Source: Prevotellaceae bacterium
GTDB lineage: Bacteria; Bacteroidota; Bacteroidia; Bacteroidales; UBA932
Assembly (NCBI GenBank): GCA_031265155.1
Contig: JAISDB010000017.1
Span: 1-49,408, forward strand
Reading direction: 5' to 3'
DNA: 49,408 nucleotides
The stretch's first letter is position 1. Each line of letters begins with the position of its first letter. The notes under the pieces are model-generated. The model saw only the letters and a list, made by a program, of their open reading frames with translations, had not been told where the DNA came from and did no database searches. Shown one piece after another: positions 28,984 to 38,678 of this stretch. The translations under genes and the position numbers were made by a program.

Positions 28984-29616
28984 CTATTCTATTCCAAATG
29001 TTTTGTGCAGCGCATCTATCGCAGGTTCAAGCAGAACAAGCTTAGATGCATTCATAATATCATAAGTTGACAACTCCGAAACAGTAATTACTTTCATTTT
29101 TGCAAGGTTGCGAGCCGACAAAAAAAGATTTTTGTTTGGTTCCGAAAGTATCATTAATGTTTTTTGGTTATCAAACTTAAGATTATTGCTCAATTTGATA
29201 AATTCCTTAGTTTTCGGAGCATCAAAATTAATATTCTCAACTATCAGTATTGCATCTTTTTGAGCTTTGTATGTAAGAGCGCTCCTGCGAGCAAGCCTCT
29301 TAACTTTTTTATTCAATTTAAAGCTATAATCGCGGGGCTGGGGACCAAATGTACGTCCACCTCCCACGTATATATTTGCTTTAAGGCTGCCGTGACGCGC
29401 ACCGCCGCCGCCTTTTTGGCGTCCTATTTTCTTTGTGCTGTGAGCAATTTCCCATCTTTCTTTTGTTTTATGCGTCCCCTGACGCTGATTTGCAAGATAT
29501 TGCTTAACATCAAGATAGATGGCATGATCGTTGGGTTCGATGCCGAAAACGGTATTATCAAGCGTTGCTGTTTTCGCTGTCTGAGATCCGTTAATATCGT
29601 AAACTGTTAATTCCAT
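28984..29616 (-). CDS. rplD: 50S ribosomal protein L4
   Basis: L4 of 210 residues starting at ATG 29616 ([12 protein letters not shown]). A start five codons upstream would crowd rplC and is not preferred. The tunnel-loop region [20 protein letters not shown] and [15 protein letters not shown] are canonical. L4 autoregulates the S10 operon in E. coli; whether it does so here is unknown. Confidence 0.97.
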   Translation of the reverse strand: MELTVYDINGSQTAKTATLDNTVFGIEPNDHAIYLDVKQYLANQRQGTHKTKERWEIAHSTKKIGRQKGGGGARHGSLKANIYVGGGRTFGPQPRDYSFKLNKKVKRLARRSALTYKAQKDAILIVENINFDAPKTKEFIKLSNNLKFDNQKTLMILSEPNKNLFLSARNLAKMKVITVSELSTYDIMNASKLVLLEPAIDALHKTFGIE

Positions 29617-29620
29617 TTTC

Positions 29621-30241
29621 CTAATCCTCAACTATTAAATATGAACCTTTGGCGCCAGGTATTGAACCTTTAACCAGCAACAAATTACTTTCGGGTATAA
29701 CCTTCAAAATCCTAAGGTTTAATACTTTTACCTTATCGCCGCCCATTCTTCCTGCAAGACGCTTGCCTTTGAATACGCGCGAGGGGTACGACGATGCTCC
29801 CATTGAGCCGGGCGCTCGCAAACGATTATGCTGTCCGTGTGTTTGTCCTCCGACACCTTGAAATCCGTGACGCCTTACGACGCCCTGAAATCCTTTTCCT
29901 TTTGAGACTCCTGTAACATCCACCCAAGTGTCTTCCGCGAAATCGGCAACTGTAACTATATCGCCGAGCAACAACTCCCTGTCGAATGTTTTTGCAACTT
30001 CTGCCACCTTGTATTTCGGCGCAGCGTTTGCCTTTTTGAAATGTCCCAAAAGGCAATTATTGGTGCGTTTTTCTTTTTTATTGTCATAGGCAAGCTGAAC
30101 GGCTTCGTAGCCATCTGTTTCAACTGTTTTCACTTGCGTGACAACACATGGACCAGCTTCAATTACGGTACAGGGAATATTTTTCCCTTCCGTATCAAAA
30201 ACGGATGTCATTCCGATTTTTTTTCCAATAATTCCTGGCAT
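29621..30241 (-). CDS. rplC: 50S ribosomal protein L3
   Basis: L3 of 206 residues. [20 protein letters not shown] and the methylated-glutamine loop region [20 protein letters not shown] are canonical. A spacer of 135 bases separates it from rpsJ; it contains a small TCAGG/CCTGA hairpin (30284-30296) but no clear promoter. Confidence 0.98.
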   Translation of the reverse strand: MPGIIGKKIGMTSVFDTEGKNIPCTVIEAGPCVVTQVKTVETDGYEAVQLAYDNKKEKRTNNCLLGHFKKANAAPKYKVAEVAKTFDRELLLGDIVTVADFAEDTWVDVTGVSKGKGFQGVVRRHGFQGVGGQTHGQHNRLRAPGSMGASSYPSRVFKGKRLAGRMGGDKVKVLNLRILKVIPESNLLLVKGSIPGAKGSYLIVED

Positions 30242-30376
30242 GTTTATTTGTTTAATTTTTACTAAAACTTACCCGTTTCCGTATCAGGAAGCCTGAGTAA
30301 GCGATTATCTGTTATATATTTATTAATTTTTATCTTCAACTTTCGTCATTATTTTTTCACACTGTCGAAAATGTCA

Positions 30377-30682
30377 TCACACTTTGATTTCTACTTCTAC
30401 TCCACTTGGCAATTCAAGCTTCATAAGCGCATCAACTGTTTTTGGCGTAGAGCTGTAGATATCCAGCAAACGCTTGAATGCACACAGTTGAAACTGTTCG
30501 CGTGCTTTTTTGTTTACAAAAGTAGAACGGTTTACCGTAAAAATCTTCTTTTGCGTAGGCAATGGTATAGGTCCGCTTACTATTGCGCCTGTCAATTTCA
30601 CTGTTTTTACGATCTTCTCTGCCGATTTATCAACGAGAGTGTGATCGAATGATTTGAGCTTTATTCTAATTTTCTGACTCAT
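30377..30682 (-). CDS. rpsJ: 30S ribosomal protein S10
   Basis: S10 of 101 residues (the antitermination factor NusE in other bacteria). [20 protein letters not shown] and [20 protein letters not shown] are canonical. It follows fusA by 49 bases. Confidence 0.98.
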   Translation of the reverse strand: MSQKIRIKLKSFDHTLVDKSAEKIVKTVKLTGAIVSGPIPLPTQKKIFTVNRSTFVNKKAREQFQLCAFKRLLDIYSSTPKTVDALMKLELPSGVEVEIKV

Positions 30683-30731
30683 TATTAAACTGTTTAAAAT
30701 TTCATTTTAACTTATTCAGGTTTTTTATTTT

Positions 30732-32849
30732 TTATTCATCATCAGCAATTTTCTTTCCTGATGCTTTTTCTATTACTGTTTTTGCTATACTTGCAGGCAC
30801 TTCTTCGTAATGAGAAAATTCCATTGTAGAGGTTGCCCGTCCTGATGTAATGGTACGCAATACTGTTACATAGCCGAACTGTTCCGATAATGGAACTTTT
30901 GCTTTTACTACCTGTGCATTTCCTTTGGCTTCTGTTCCTACAATCATTCCTCTACGGCGATTAAGGTCGCCAATCACATCTCCCATATATTCATCGGGAG
31001 TAACAACTTCCAGCGACATTATCGGTTCCATCAATACCGGATTTGCTTTGATTGCCGCATGACGAAACGCCGTACGGGCGCAAATTTCAAACGAAAGCGA
31101 ATCGGAATCAACCGGATGGAACGAACCATCTTTTAATTCTATTTTCATACTTTCTATTTCGTAACCTGCAAGCGGTCCGTTGACCATTGCAGCCTTAAAT
31201 CCTTTTTCTACCGATGGAATATATTCTTTTGGAATATTACCGCCTTTTACGCTGTCAATAAATTGTAATCCTGTGATTTCCTTGTTGTCAACAGGTCCTA
31301 TTGTTATTACAATATCGGCAAATTTACCGCGACCGCCCGTCTGTTTCTTAAACACTTCGCGATGTTCGCATGTTTTGCGCAAAGCTTCTTTATAGTTAAC
31401 CTGCGGCGCTCCCTGATTGATTTCAACGCCAAATTCACGTTTCAGTCTGTCAACAATAATTTCCAAATGAAGCTCGCCCATTCCGCTGATGATTGTTTGA
31501 CCGTTGTCTTCGTCTGTTTTTACGGTAAAAGTAGGATCTTCCTCGGCAAGTTTTCCAAGCGCAATACCTAATTTGTCAAGGTCTTTTTGTGTTTTTGGTT
31601 CGATTGCCAAACCGATAACAGGATCGGGGAATGTCATCGATTCCAGCGATATTATATGTTTTTCGTCGCAAATGGTATCGCCGGTGCGCAAATCCTTAAA
31701 ACCCACACATGCGCAAATATCTCCCGCTTCTACAAATTCAATAGGATTTTGCTTGTTTGAGTGCATTTGATATAAACGTGCAACGCGTTCTTTTCGCTGC
31801 GAGCGACTGTTATAAACATAGCTTCCGGCATCTATGTGTCCCGAATAGACTCTGATAAATGCCAAACGTCCTACATAAGGGTCGGTTGCTATTTTGAACA
31901 CCAGTGCGCAAAACGGCTCTTTTGCATCCGACTTGCGGGATATTTCGTTATTATCATCATCTACGCCAAAAACTTCTCCTTTGTCTAAAGGACTCGGCAG
32001 ATAGCGAACTATTGCATCAAGCAAATACTGTACGCCCTTGTTCTTAAATGACGAACCGCACATTACAGGCACAACTTTCATCGCTATTGTTGCCTTACGC
32101 AATGTTTCAACAATTTCTTCTTCCGATATGGAATTCGGATCATCAAAAAACTTTTCAAGAAGCACATCGTTAAATTCGGCTATTGATTCTATAAGTTTTT
32201 CGCGGGCTGCATCTACTTCTTCCTGCATATCGGCAGGCACCTCTTCAACAACAAAGTTATGAGTTACCGTTTTATCATCGAAAAATATATACGCTTTATT
32301 CGTTATAAGATCAACAACGCCTTTGAACAGTTCTTCCGCTCCTATCGGCAATACTATTGGAACAGGATTTGTTCCCAGTTTGTCTTTCATTTGCTGAACT
32401 ACATTCATAAAATCGGCGCCTATTCTGTCCATTTTATTTACGTAGGCGATACGGGGAACTTTATATTTTTCGGCTTGGCGCCATACTGTTTCCGATTGCG
32501 GTTCAACGCCGCCTACGGCACAAAATGTAGCAACCGTTCCATCCAATACGCGCAACGACCGTTCCACTTCTACTGTAAAGTCAACGTGTCCGGGCGTATC
32601 TATAAGATTTATCTGATATGTTTTATCGGCGTAATTCCAAAAAGTTGTAGTTGCCGCAGATGTAATAGTAATACCGCGTTCCTGTTCCTGCACCATCCAG
32701 TCCATAGTAGCTGCGCCATCATGCACTTCGCCAATTCGATGCGTTTTGCCCGTATAAAATAAAATACGCTCTGATGTAGTCGTTTTGCCTGCATCAATAT
32801 GCGCCATGATTCCTATATTTCGCGTATATTTTAAATCTCTTGCTGTCAT
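30732..32849 (-). CDS. fusA: elongation factor G (canonical EF-G1)
   Basis: EF-G of 705 residues that catalyses translocation with GTP hydrolysis. The G domain is intact: AHIDAGKTT (16-24), switch I ending [19 protein letters not shown] with the catalytic His88, and NKMDRIGAD. Domain IV ends and the C-terminal EF-G_C domain ([15 protein letters not shown]) are complete. It is the reference for the degenerate paralogue at 45983-48139. It lies between rpsG and rpsJ. Confidence 0.98.
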   Translation of the reverse strand: MTARDLKYTRNIGIMAHIDAGKTTTSERILFYTGKTHRIGEVHDGAATMDWMVQEQERGITITSAATTTFWNYADKTYQINLIDTPGHVDFTVEVERSLRVLDGTVATFCAVGGVEPQSETVWRQAEKYKVPRIAYVNKMDRIGADFMNVVQQMKDKLGTNPVPIVLPIGAEELFKGVVDLITNKAYIFFDDKTVTHNFVVEEVPADMQEEVDAAREKLIESIAEFNDVLLEKFFDDPNSISEEEIVETLRKATIAMKVVPVMCGSSFKNKGVQYLLDAIVRYLPSPLDKGEVFGVDDDNNEISRKSDAKEPFCALVFKIATDPYVGRLAFIRVYSGHIDAGSYVYNSRSQRKERVARLYQMHSNKQNPIEFVEAGDICACVGFKDLRTGDTICDEKHIISLESMTFPDPVIGLAIEPKTQKDLDKLGIALGKLAEEDPTFTVKTDEDNGQTIISGMGELHLEIIVDRLKREFGVEINQGAPQVNYKEALRKTCEHREVFKKQTGGRGKFADIVITIGPVDNKEITGLQFIDSVKGGNIPKEYIPSVEKGFKAAMVNGPLAGYEIESMKIELKDGSFHPVDSDSLSFEICARTAFRHAAIKANPVLMEPIMSLEVVTPDEYMGDVIGDLNRRRGMIVGTEAKGNAQVVKAKVPLSEQFGYVTVLRTITSGRATSTMEFSHYEEVPASIAKTVIEKASGKKIADDE

Positions 32850-32879
32850 TTATTTTTATTTACTCTCAATCGTGCGGAA

Positions 32880-33356
32880 TTAAAACTTGAAATGTGCAAA
32901 TGCCTTATTTGCTTCCGCCATTCTGTGCATGTCTTCTTTACGTTTGAATGCTGCGCCTTCCTGATTGTAGGCTGCTACTATTTCGGCGCATAATTTTTCC
33001 GCCATTGAGCGTCCCGAACGTTTACGAGCAAACATAATCATGTTTTTCATGCTGATTAAAATTTTTCTTGCGGGTCTCACTTCAACGGGCACTTGAAAGT
33101 TTGCACCGCCAATACGTTTACTTTTAACCTCAACCTGAGGCGTAACGTTTTCAAGCGCTTTTTTCCAAACGTCGAGAGGAGCCTTGTCCGAATCTTTCAT
33201 CTTCTCGCCTATCATATCTATGGCATCATAGAATATCTTATAGGCAATACTCTTCTTTCCCTGTAACATCAAACCGTTTACAAACCGGGTAACCAGCACG
33301 TCGCCGAATTTGGGGTCGGGAAGCAGAATCCTCTTTTTAGGCTTCGATTTTCTCAT
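32880..33356 (-). CDS. rpsG: 30S ribosomal protein S7
   Basis: S7 of 158 residues, the 3'-domain assembly initiator. [20 protein letters not shown] and [20 protein letters not shown] are recognisable. It has a short basic N-terminus ([10 protein letters not shown]). Confidence 0.98.
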   Translation of the reverse strand: MRKSKPKKRILLPDPKFGDVLVTRFVNGLMLQGKKSIAYKIFYDAIDMIGEKMKDSDKAPLDVWKKALENVTPQVEVKSKRIGGANFQVPVEVRPARKILISMKNMIMFARKRSGRSMAEKLCAEIVAAYNQEGAAFKRKEDMHRMAEANKAFAHFKF

Positions 33357-33433
33357 TTGTTCTTAATTTTTTACTTTATTTTTTTATTCTTTGCTTAAAT
33401 TAACCGGTTGTTACTGCCGGTTTTCGCTGTTGA

Positions 33434-33811
33434 TTACTTTTTCTTTGGACGTTTGGTTCCGTATTTCGAGCGCCGCTGATTGCGTCCTTCCACTCCTGCA
33501 GCATCAAGCGCTCCGCGAACAAGGTGATAACGCACACCCGGAAGGTCTTTAACACGACCGCCGCGAACAAGCACTATGGAGTGTTCCTGCAAGTTATGTC
33601 CTTCGCCCGGAATATAAGCGTTCACTTCTTTTCCGTTTGTTAACCTTACACGCGCAACCTTACGCATTGCCGAGTTCGGCTTTTTGGGCGTTGTAGTGTA
33701 AACGCGCACGCATACGCCTCTGCGTTGAGGACATGCGTCCAATGATGGTGCTTTACTGCTGTTTTCTGCCTGCAAGCGTCCTTTTCTTACTAATTGTTGA
33801 ATTGTTGGCAT
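33434..33811 (-). CDS. rpsL: 30S ribosomal protein S12
   Basis: S12 of 125 residues, the first gene of the superoperon. [30 protein letters not shown] and the [19 protein letters not shown] loop are canonical, with the lysine of KKPNS present (the wild-type, streptomycin-sensitive form). Confidence 0.98.
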   Translation of the reverse strand: MPTIQQLVRKGRLQAENSSKAPSLDACPQRRGVCVRVYTTTPKKPNSAMRKVARVRLTNGKEVNAYIPGEGHNLQEHSIVLVRGGRVKDLPGVRYHLVRGALDAAGVEGRNQRRSKYGTKRPKKK

Positions 33812-33863
33812 AAATTACTGTTATTCAAATCTATTATGTTTATCTTTCCTCTAAAATGGGTTG

Positions 33864-33894
33864 CAAAGGTAAATCATTTTTTTAATATGGCAAA
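33864..33894 (-). promoter_or_regulatory. main promoter of the ribosomal superoperon
   Basis: On the minus strand TTTG (33891-33894) and TACCTTTG (33864-33871) are separated by exactly 19 bases, a near-perfect match to the Bacteroidota TTTG-N19-TAnnTTTG promoter. Transcription would start near 33857, leaving a leader of about 46 bases before rpsL. No comparably good promoter is seen further inside the cluster. Confidence 0.8.
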
Positions 33895-34173
33895 TATTTA
33901 TCAACATTTTTTTGATACATATAGAGGTATTTTTTAGCTTTTAATCGTTAAATTTTCTTAAAACAGGGTTTTATTTTATTAAACCGGCTGTGAATGTACG
34001 GCAAGTCTCATTATTATACTATTAATTTTTAAGAAAAATTTCAAAAAATTAATGCAAAAAAGAAATTGGAAATCCAAAAGTCGGAAAGTTATTTTGAAGA
34101 TTTCAAGTTTTTATAAAATATTAAGGTAACGAATTTTCTGATTTTAAACTTTATCAACTTTACAAATTTATCG
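33895..34173. other. divergent intergenic region between rpsL and fabD
   Basis: AT-rich spacer with no open frame worth calling. Apart from the two divergent promoters at its edges I see no structure. Confidence 0.5.
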
Positions 34174-34181
34174 TATATTTG
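34174..34181 (+). promoter_or_regulatory. promoter -7 element before fabD
   Basis: TATATTTG matches TAnnTTTG and lies 20 bases before the fabD ATG. The -33 region is poor, so this is a tentative promoter with a very short leader. Confidence 0.5.
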
Positions 34182-34201
34182 CAGCAAAATTTTCAATAAT
34201 A

Positions 34202-35089
34202 ATGAGTATGAACGCATATATTTTCCCCGGACAGGGATCTCAATTTACAGGAATGGGCAAAACGCTTTACGATAACTTTGCAAAGTCAAAAGAAATGTTT
34301 GAAAAAGCCAACGATATTCTTGGTTTTCGCATTACCGACCTGATGTTTACGGGAGCCGATGCAGATCTTAAACAAACCAAAGTTACGCAGCCTGCAATAT
34401 TTATTCATTCTACGGTTCTTGCAAACCTGCTTGATGATTTCAAGCCCGACATGGTTGCAGGACACTCGCTCGGCGAATTTTCCGCACTTGTTGCAGCAAA
34501 GGCAATGTCGTTTGAGGATGGATTAAAGCTTGTCGCTACGCGTGCAAATGCAATGCAGAAAGCCTGCGAAAAAGAACCGTCAACGATGGCGGCTGTCATT
34601 GGACTGGATGATGCAAAAGTTGAAGAAATCTGTGCAAATACAGATGGGATTGTTGTTGCTGCAAATTATAACTGCCCCGGACAGCTGGTAATTTCAGGAA
34701 CAGTTGACGCCGTTGAAGCTGCATGCGTAAAATTAAAGGAAGCAGGCGCGCGCCGCGCTCTCGTTTTGCAAGTCGGCGGAGCATTTCATTCACCGCTGAT
34801 GGAACCGGCTCGCATTGAACTTCAAACAGCCATTGAAGCAACGCAGTTTACAGCGCCTGTTTGCCCCGTTTATCAGAATGCAGATGCAAAGCCATATATT
34901 GATGCAGATGCAATTAAGAAAAATCTGATACAGCAGCTTACTTCGCCCGTGCGCTGGACTCAAACCATACAAAACATGTGCGCCGCCGGCGCTACTCATT
35001 TCACAGAATTAGGACCGGGTAGCGTATTGCAGGGCTTGGTAAAGAAAATAAACAGCAGCGTTGAAGCCGAAAGCAAACAGACAGTATAA
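34202..35089 (+). CDS. fabD: malonyl CoA-ACP transacylase
   Basis: Enzyme of 295 residues that loads malonyl groups onto acyl carrier protein for fatty-acid synthesis. The oxyanion/N-terminal motif FPGQGSQFTGMG (8-19), the nucleophile elbow GHSLGE with Ser89, and the catalytic histidine in AFHSPLM (His196) are all present. The length is normal. It is transcribed divergently from the ribosomal superoperon. Confidence 0.96.
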   Translation: MSMNAYIFPGQGSQFTGMGKTLYDNFAKSKEMFEKANDILGFRITDLMFTGADADLKQTKVTQPAIFIHSTVLANLLDDFKPDMVAGHSLGEFSALVAAKAMSFEDGLKLVATRANAMQKACEKEPSTMAAVIGLDDAKVEEICANTDGIVVAANYNCPGQLVISGTVDAVEAACVKLKEAGARRALVLQVGGAFHSPLMEPARIELQTAIEATQFTAPVCPVYQNADAKPYIDADAIKKNLIQQLTSPVRWTQTIQNMCAAGATHFTELGPGSVLQGLVKKINSSVEAESKQTV

Positions 35090-35116
35090 TTTGACCGGCG
35101 CTGCTGCTGTCTGCCA

Positions 35117-35136
35117 ATGCGGCAGGCTTGCCGCAT
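35117..35136 (+). terminator. hairpin after fabD (terminator or processing site)
   Basis: ATGCGGCA (35117-35124) pairs perfectly with TGCCGCAT (35129-35136) around a four-base loop, 27 bases after the fabD stop. No T-run follows, so it may be a processing or stabilising hairpin rather than an intrinsic terminator. Confidence 0.45.
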
Positions 35137-35168
35137 CAAACGTCGGATAACAACAGATACCAGTCAAC

Positions 35169-35519
35169 ATGAAACAGATACAAAAGCATAAAAAAACATT
35201 TTTATATATCGGTTTGGGGATATTAACCATTGCTTTTGTTTTCAAATTAACGGCAGCGCCTGCATATTATTTCTGGATATTATTAAGTACGGCGCTCATA
35301 TTTAAAATGTTTTTTCTGACAGCTGTTTTTTCCGAAAAAGGATTCAAATTGAGTTTATGGCTCTGCTTAATTTTAACCGGCGTAGTATTGATTTTAGCAT
35401 CAATGCTGTTTAAGACGGTTTTCCCAATACCTGCCTTGCATAAGGCACTTTTTTACGTAGCCATATCGCTGAAGGTAACAGGTTTGCTTTTAATGATATT
35501 TTCCAAAAGGCAAAAATAA
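35169..35519 (+). CDS. small four-helix membrane protein, unknown function
   Basis: Hydrophobic protein of 116 residues. Four transmembrane segments can be seen: about 11-30 (FLYIGLGILTIAFVFKLTAA), 33-52 (YFWILLSTALIFKMFFLTAV), 62-82 (SLWLCLILTGVVLILASMLF) and 92-112 (LFYVAISLKVTGLLLMIFSK). Both ends are basic. I do not recognise the family; similar small proteins occur in Bacteroidota. It is 79 bases downstream of fabD and may share its transcript. The dispersed repeat begins almost at its stop codon. Confidence 0.6.
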   Translation: MKQIQKHKKTFLYIGLGILTIAFVFKLTAAPAYYFWILLSTALIFKMFFLTAVFSEKGFKLSLWLCLILTGVVLILASMLFKTVFPIPALHKALFYVAISLKVTGLLLMIFSKRQK

Positions 35520-35525
35520 TGCAGA

Positions 35526-35940
35526 ATGTCATACGCAGAAACGCGGCTCGCCATGTTTCTGCGGTTTACTATTGTGTACTGTTGGAGCGTTGCCTGCTCA
35601 ACGTGCTTATTAATTTTTCTGCAAGTTGATCAGTTGAAAAATATACTAACATTCAAGAACGAAAATCAATTGGCAAGCAAAAACAGCTATGGACTTCGCA
35701 GGCGTGCCTGTCTCGTTTTGACAAGACGGCGTTCTTGATGCTTAAAGATGGTTATCTTGACGTTTAAAGACAGTTATCTTGGCGTTTAAAGATGGTGATG
35801 TTTAAACTAAACACGGCAATGTTTAAAATTTACAGATTTTAATTTGCATGTACATAAAACCTTATTTTTCAATCATTGGTTTTTATTTATAATTTGTTAC
35901 TAATAAATGATTTGTTTCCTTATTAAGGAACAACTGAATA
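35526..35940 (+). repeat. second-type dispersed repeat with TIR-like right end
   Basis: Non-coding stretch that shares blocks with copies A-C (GCTCAACG...TATTAATTTTTCTGCA; then ...GACTTCGCAGGCG) and, more extensively, with the inverted piece at 13735-14050. It opens with a perfect hairpin CGCAGAAAC (35534-35542) / GTTTCTGCG (35555-35563). It ends with TTAAGGAACAACTGAATAG (to 35940), resembling the terminal repeat of copies A-C. No left terminal repeat is visible. Confidence 0.65.
35730..35817. repeat. 22-bp tandem repeat array, four units, inverted relative to 13788-13941
   Basis: Units start at 35730, 35752, 35774 and 35796, for example CGTTCTTGATGCTTAAAGAT+GG and TTATCTTGACGTTTAAAGAC+AG. 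They are the reverse complement of the units at 13788-13941, with the same exact 22-base period but fewer units. Confidence 0.8.
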
Positions 35941-35951
35941 GCACGTTAAAC

Positions 35952-35982
35952 AAAAAAACCGACTTCTGTAAAATACTGTCGG
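35952..35982 (-). terminator. intrinsic terminator after the LRR lipoprotein gene
   Basis: On the minus strand CCGAC (complement of 35978-35982) pairs with GTCGG (complement of 35959-35963) and is followed by seven T residues. It lies about 30 bases after the stop of the gene at 36011-37444, closing the lipoprotein cluster. Confidence 0.65.
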
Positions 35983-36010
35983 GGTTATGCAGCTTACAGG
36001 CATTTTTAGT

Positions 36011-37444
36011 TTAAGGTATTGCCTGTATGCTTCCGAACTCTTTCCAGACATTTGCGCTTTTGTAAGCAGTTACCGCACTTGCCGGTACATTTAAAGCGAT
36101 GCCACTCAGATTAATTCGAGAAAAAACATTGCTGTTTATATTCTGCGGCGCCGGTTTTAAATTGGTAATGTTAGTCAAGCTGCTGCAATCACTAAATGCA
36201 TAGTTTCCGATAGTTGTTACCGAATTGCCAATAGTAAAAGTGGTCAAGTCGTCACAATATCGAAAAGCAGCGCCACCGATAGTGGCTACCGAATTGCCAG
36301 TAATAACGCCTGTTAAGCCGCTGCAACCTTCAAATGCCCAGTCGCCGATTGTCTTTACCGAGTTTTGGACAGTCAGCGTGCCTGTCAAGCCCCTACAGGA
36401 TGAAAAAGCGGAATTGCCGATAGCTGTTACCGAACTGGAAATTATCACTCCCGTCAATCTGCTGCAGGATGAAAAAGCCGAGTTGCCTATAGTTATTACT
36501 GAATTTGGGATGTTATAACTTCCCGTTTTACCAGCAGGGCAGGTTATCAGTACTGTTTTATTTTTATTGAACAATACGCCGTCGGCAGAAGAATATGCCG
36601 GATTGGCTGCATTCACATTAATAGATATCAAGCCGCTGCAAGATAAAAAAGCACCATCTCCGATAACTGCTACCGAATTGCCAATGGTAATATCAGTCAA
36701 GCCGCTGCAATAGTAAAAAGCCTTCTCTCCGATAGCTGTTACCGAATTAGGTATGGTCATAGCTACCAAGCCGCTACAATCACTAAAAGCATGGCTTCCA
36801 ATAGTTGTTACCGAATTGGGTATGGTCACAGCGGTCAAGCCGCTGCAAAAGAAAAAAGCATAAGGGCTTACAGTTATTACCGAATTGGGAATATTCACGG
36901 CAATTAAGTTGATGCAACCTTCAAATGCCCAGTCGCCAATAACGGTTACCGAATTTGGGATGTTATAACTTCCCGTTTTACCATCAGGACAGGTTATCAG
37001 TGCTGTTTTGTTTTTATTTAACAATACGCCGTCGGCAGAAGAATATGCCGGATTAGCTGCATCCACGTTAATGGCAGTCAAGCTGCGGCAATAGATAAAA
37101 GCTTTATCTCCGATAGCTGTTACCGAATTGGGTATGGTTAACTTACCGGTTATCTTATCACATCCGAAAAAAGCACAGTCTCCGATTGTGGTTACACCGT
37201 CATGTATAATCAGTGTTTTTATGTTGTCATAGTAGTTGTACCACGGCACGGTTTTTGCAGACGCATAATTTTCCATAGCGCCGTCTCCGCTTACAGTAAG
37301 AGTATAGTTACCGCGTACATCGGTAATTATCCACGTACATTCGCCTGTTGTGCCGGAATCCACCGGAACAGCTACAGGGTCATCCTTGCTGCACGAAGCC
37401 GTCAACAGCAGCACAAGGGCTGCAAGTATTTTAATATGTTTCAT
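36011..37444 (-). CDS. BspA-type leucine-rich-repeat lipoprotein
   Basis: Surface-type protein of 477 residues. The signal peptide has a lipobox ending ASC (Cys18), followed by SKDD, which resembles the surface lipoprotein export signal of Bacteroidota. About 12-13 LRR_5/BspA repeats of about 23 residues (consensus IPNSVTTIGSHAFSDCSGLT) span about 75-430. The tail LNVPASAVTAYKSANVWKEF is the usual BspA end. BspA proteins bind host matrix or other cells. Two long near-identical units containing SSADGVL.NKNKT.LITCP (about 36525-36640 and 36960-37060) show recent internal duplication. It is the last gene of the cluster and shares its signal-peptide DNA with two upstream genes. Confidence 0.85.
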   Translation of the reverse strand: MKHIKILAALVLLLTASCSKDDPVAVPVDSGTTGECTWIITDVRGNYTLTVSGDGAMENYASAKTVPWYNYYDNIKTLIIHDGVTTIGDCAFFGCDKITGKLTIPNSVTAIGDKAFIYCRSLTAINVDAANPAYSSADGVLLNKNKTALITCPDGKTGSYNIPNSVTVIGDWAFEGCINLIAVNIPNSVITVSPYAFFFCSGLTAVTIPNSVTTIGSHAFSDCSGLVAMTIPNSVTAIGEKAFYYCSGLTDITIGNSVAVIGDGAFLSCSGLISINVNAANPAYSSADGVLFNKNKTVLITCPAGKTGSYNIPNSVITIGNSAFSSCSRLTGVIISSSVTAIGNSAFSSCRGLTGTLTVQNSVKTIGDWAFEGCSGLTGVITGNSVATIGGAAFRYCDDLTTFTIGNSVTTIGNYAFSDCSSLTNITNLKPAPQNINSNVFSRINLSGIALNVPASAVTAYKSANVWKEFGSIQAIP

Positions 37445-37540
37445 TTTTTATAATTTAATATACCAAGTTATATGTTACATGTTTTTACTGTTCACCGTTA
37501 TGGCAGTTGAGATACATGCATTATTACAGGAGGCAGATTG
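37445..37540 (-). repeat. duplicated spacer and BACON 3' end (copy 1)
   Basis: The spacer TATAATTTAATATACCAAGT and the following end of the BACON gene closely match 40753-40850. The duplication therefore covers the intergenic spacer as well as the coding sequence. Confidence 0.7.
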
Positions 37541-38439
37541 TTTACTGTTATGGTAATAGTGCCTGCAAGATGCCATGGAAAAAATGTATTAGGAGAAGCA
37601 GAAACCCAAAATCCAACTACTACGTCATTTACATCAACAGTTCCAATATGTACCCAATATTGAGAGGATGTTATGCTGACAGTCGGCTCTTTTATATTTG
37701 TATAAATTTCAAAAAACAAACTGTTCAACGGTTCGCCATCCAATTTTGCACTTTCGCCATCAGCAGAGAAAACCAGAGAAGTACCCGCCGGAGTAACAGT
37801 CAGTACAGGTCTTTCCTGCGTAACATCTATAACTATGGGCGTTGCCGTGCCCGAACTTACGGTTACTGTAGCCGGCGGCGGCGCCGTAGCGGAAGTATTG
37901 GCAGCAGCAGACAGCGAAAATGTGCTTTCGTCTGCATTTTTACTGACACTCAGCCATGATTGGCTTGATACGGCGTCCCATTCCCTATTGCGACTTGCAT
38001 GCACGCGAAAAATTTTATTGCCGGCAATGCCCTGAAGCGAAAAAACAACAGGATTAAGGGGATATACCGAAAGCGCCGCTTCCTGCTCTACGACTGCAGA
38101 CCATAGTATGTTTTCTCCTGATTTGATAGAAACGCCTGCCCGTTCGGGAGCTACAAGGTCAACAGGATCTGCCGACAGCGTAAAGGTATTTGCTGTTTTG
38201 GCAATATGTACCCACGACCGGGTAGATGTTACATCCCACGTCTCATTTTTGGGTACGGTTACTGTAAATGTAGCCGGCTCATCACGCCATCCGTTCCCCT
38301 GCGATACGCTTAAACCGTCCGCCGAAAAAAGGACAGGGGTGAAATCGGGAGTTATTTTCCATATTTGAGGCTCTTCATCCCTGCTGCACGAAGCCGCCAG
38401 CAGCAGCGTAAGGGCTGCAAGTATTTTAATATGTTTCAT
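37498..38439 (-). CDS. triple-BACON-domain lipoprotein (paralogue 1)
   Basis: Lipoprotein of 313 residues (lipobox ending ASC, Cys18; then SRDEE, LES-like). Three BACON-like beta-sandwich modules follow at about 24-122, 123-213 and 214-313. Each has the pattern of an aromatic tryptophan strand (TSTRSWVHIAK, SSQSWLSVSK, SSQYWVHIG) and a final strand ending V.Q. (VEQEA, VTQER, VSQLP). BACON domains are thought to bind carbohydrate or mucin or act as spacers; no enzyme domain is present. It is strongly similar to the gene at 40800-41765; the middle module is nearly identical in DNA. A relic of a CDCL gene lies directly upstream. Confidence 0.8.
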   Translation of the reverse strand: MKHIKILAALTLLLAASCSRDEEPQIWKITPDFTPVLFSADGLSVSQGNGWRDEPATFTVTVPKNETWDVTSTRSWVHIAKTANTFTLSADPVDLVAPERAGVSIKSGENILWSAVVEQEAALSVYPLNPVVFSLQGIAGNKIFRVHASRNREWDAVSSQSWLSVSKNADESTFSLSAAANTSATAPPPATVTVSSGTATPIVIDVTQERPVLTVTPAGTSLVFSADGESAKLDGEPLNSLFFEIYTNIKEPTVSITSSQYWVHIGTVDVNDVVVGFWVSASPNTFFPWHLAGTITITVNNLPPVIMHVSQLP

Positions 38440-38481
38440 GTTTTTATAATTTTTAAAATATTATTAAATTATGCCGAACAT

Positions 38482-38503
38482 ATCAGGTAGAATCCCGCCT
38501 GAT
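38482..38503 (-). terminator. hairpin matching the post-CDCL terminator
   Basis: ATCAGG (38482-38487) pairs with CCTGAT (38498-38503). It occupies the same position, relative to the CDCL relic and the BACON gene, as the strong terminator at 41797-41828, and looks like its decayed copy. Confidence 0.4.
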
Positions 38504-38531
38504 GCCTGACATTATGCTGCATGTAAAAATA

Positions 38532-38618
38532 TTATCTTCCATCGATTTGAAAATAATATATACGTCCATCGTAGCAGAAATGATAGTTCAAATTAACATT
38601 GATAGTCATATCGACGCG
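38532..38618 (-). pseudogene. remnant of a third CDCL gene (C-terminal end only)
   Basis: The minus-strand frame ending at the TAA 38532-38534 reads VNLNYHFCYDGRIYYFQIDG, then one residue and a stop. The intact CDCL at 41853-43568 ends VSLYYRFYCDGRIYDYQTDG with the same stop position. The shared CDGRIY/YDGRIY core, the DG end and the identical distance pattern to a hairpin and a BACON gene leave little doubt about common origin. An in-frame TAG lies just upstream, and no further CDCL sequence is recognisable before the neighbouring gene at 38679. Confidence 0.75.
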
Positions 38619-38678
38619 CTATGTTTCTACTTTCTGTATTTTATATTTAAACTGTTTCGTTTTTTGAAAAGCCTGTTA

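Noticed and set aside
35117..35136. Confident intrinsic terminator after fabD
   Set aside because: The hairpin is perfect but has no following T-run, so only a tentative feature was recorded.
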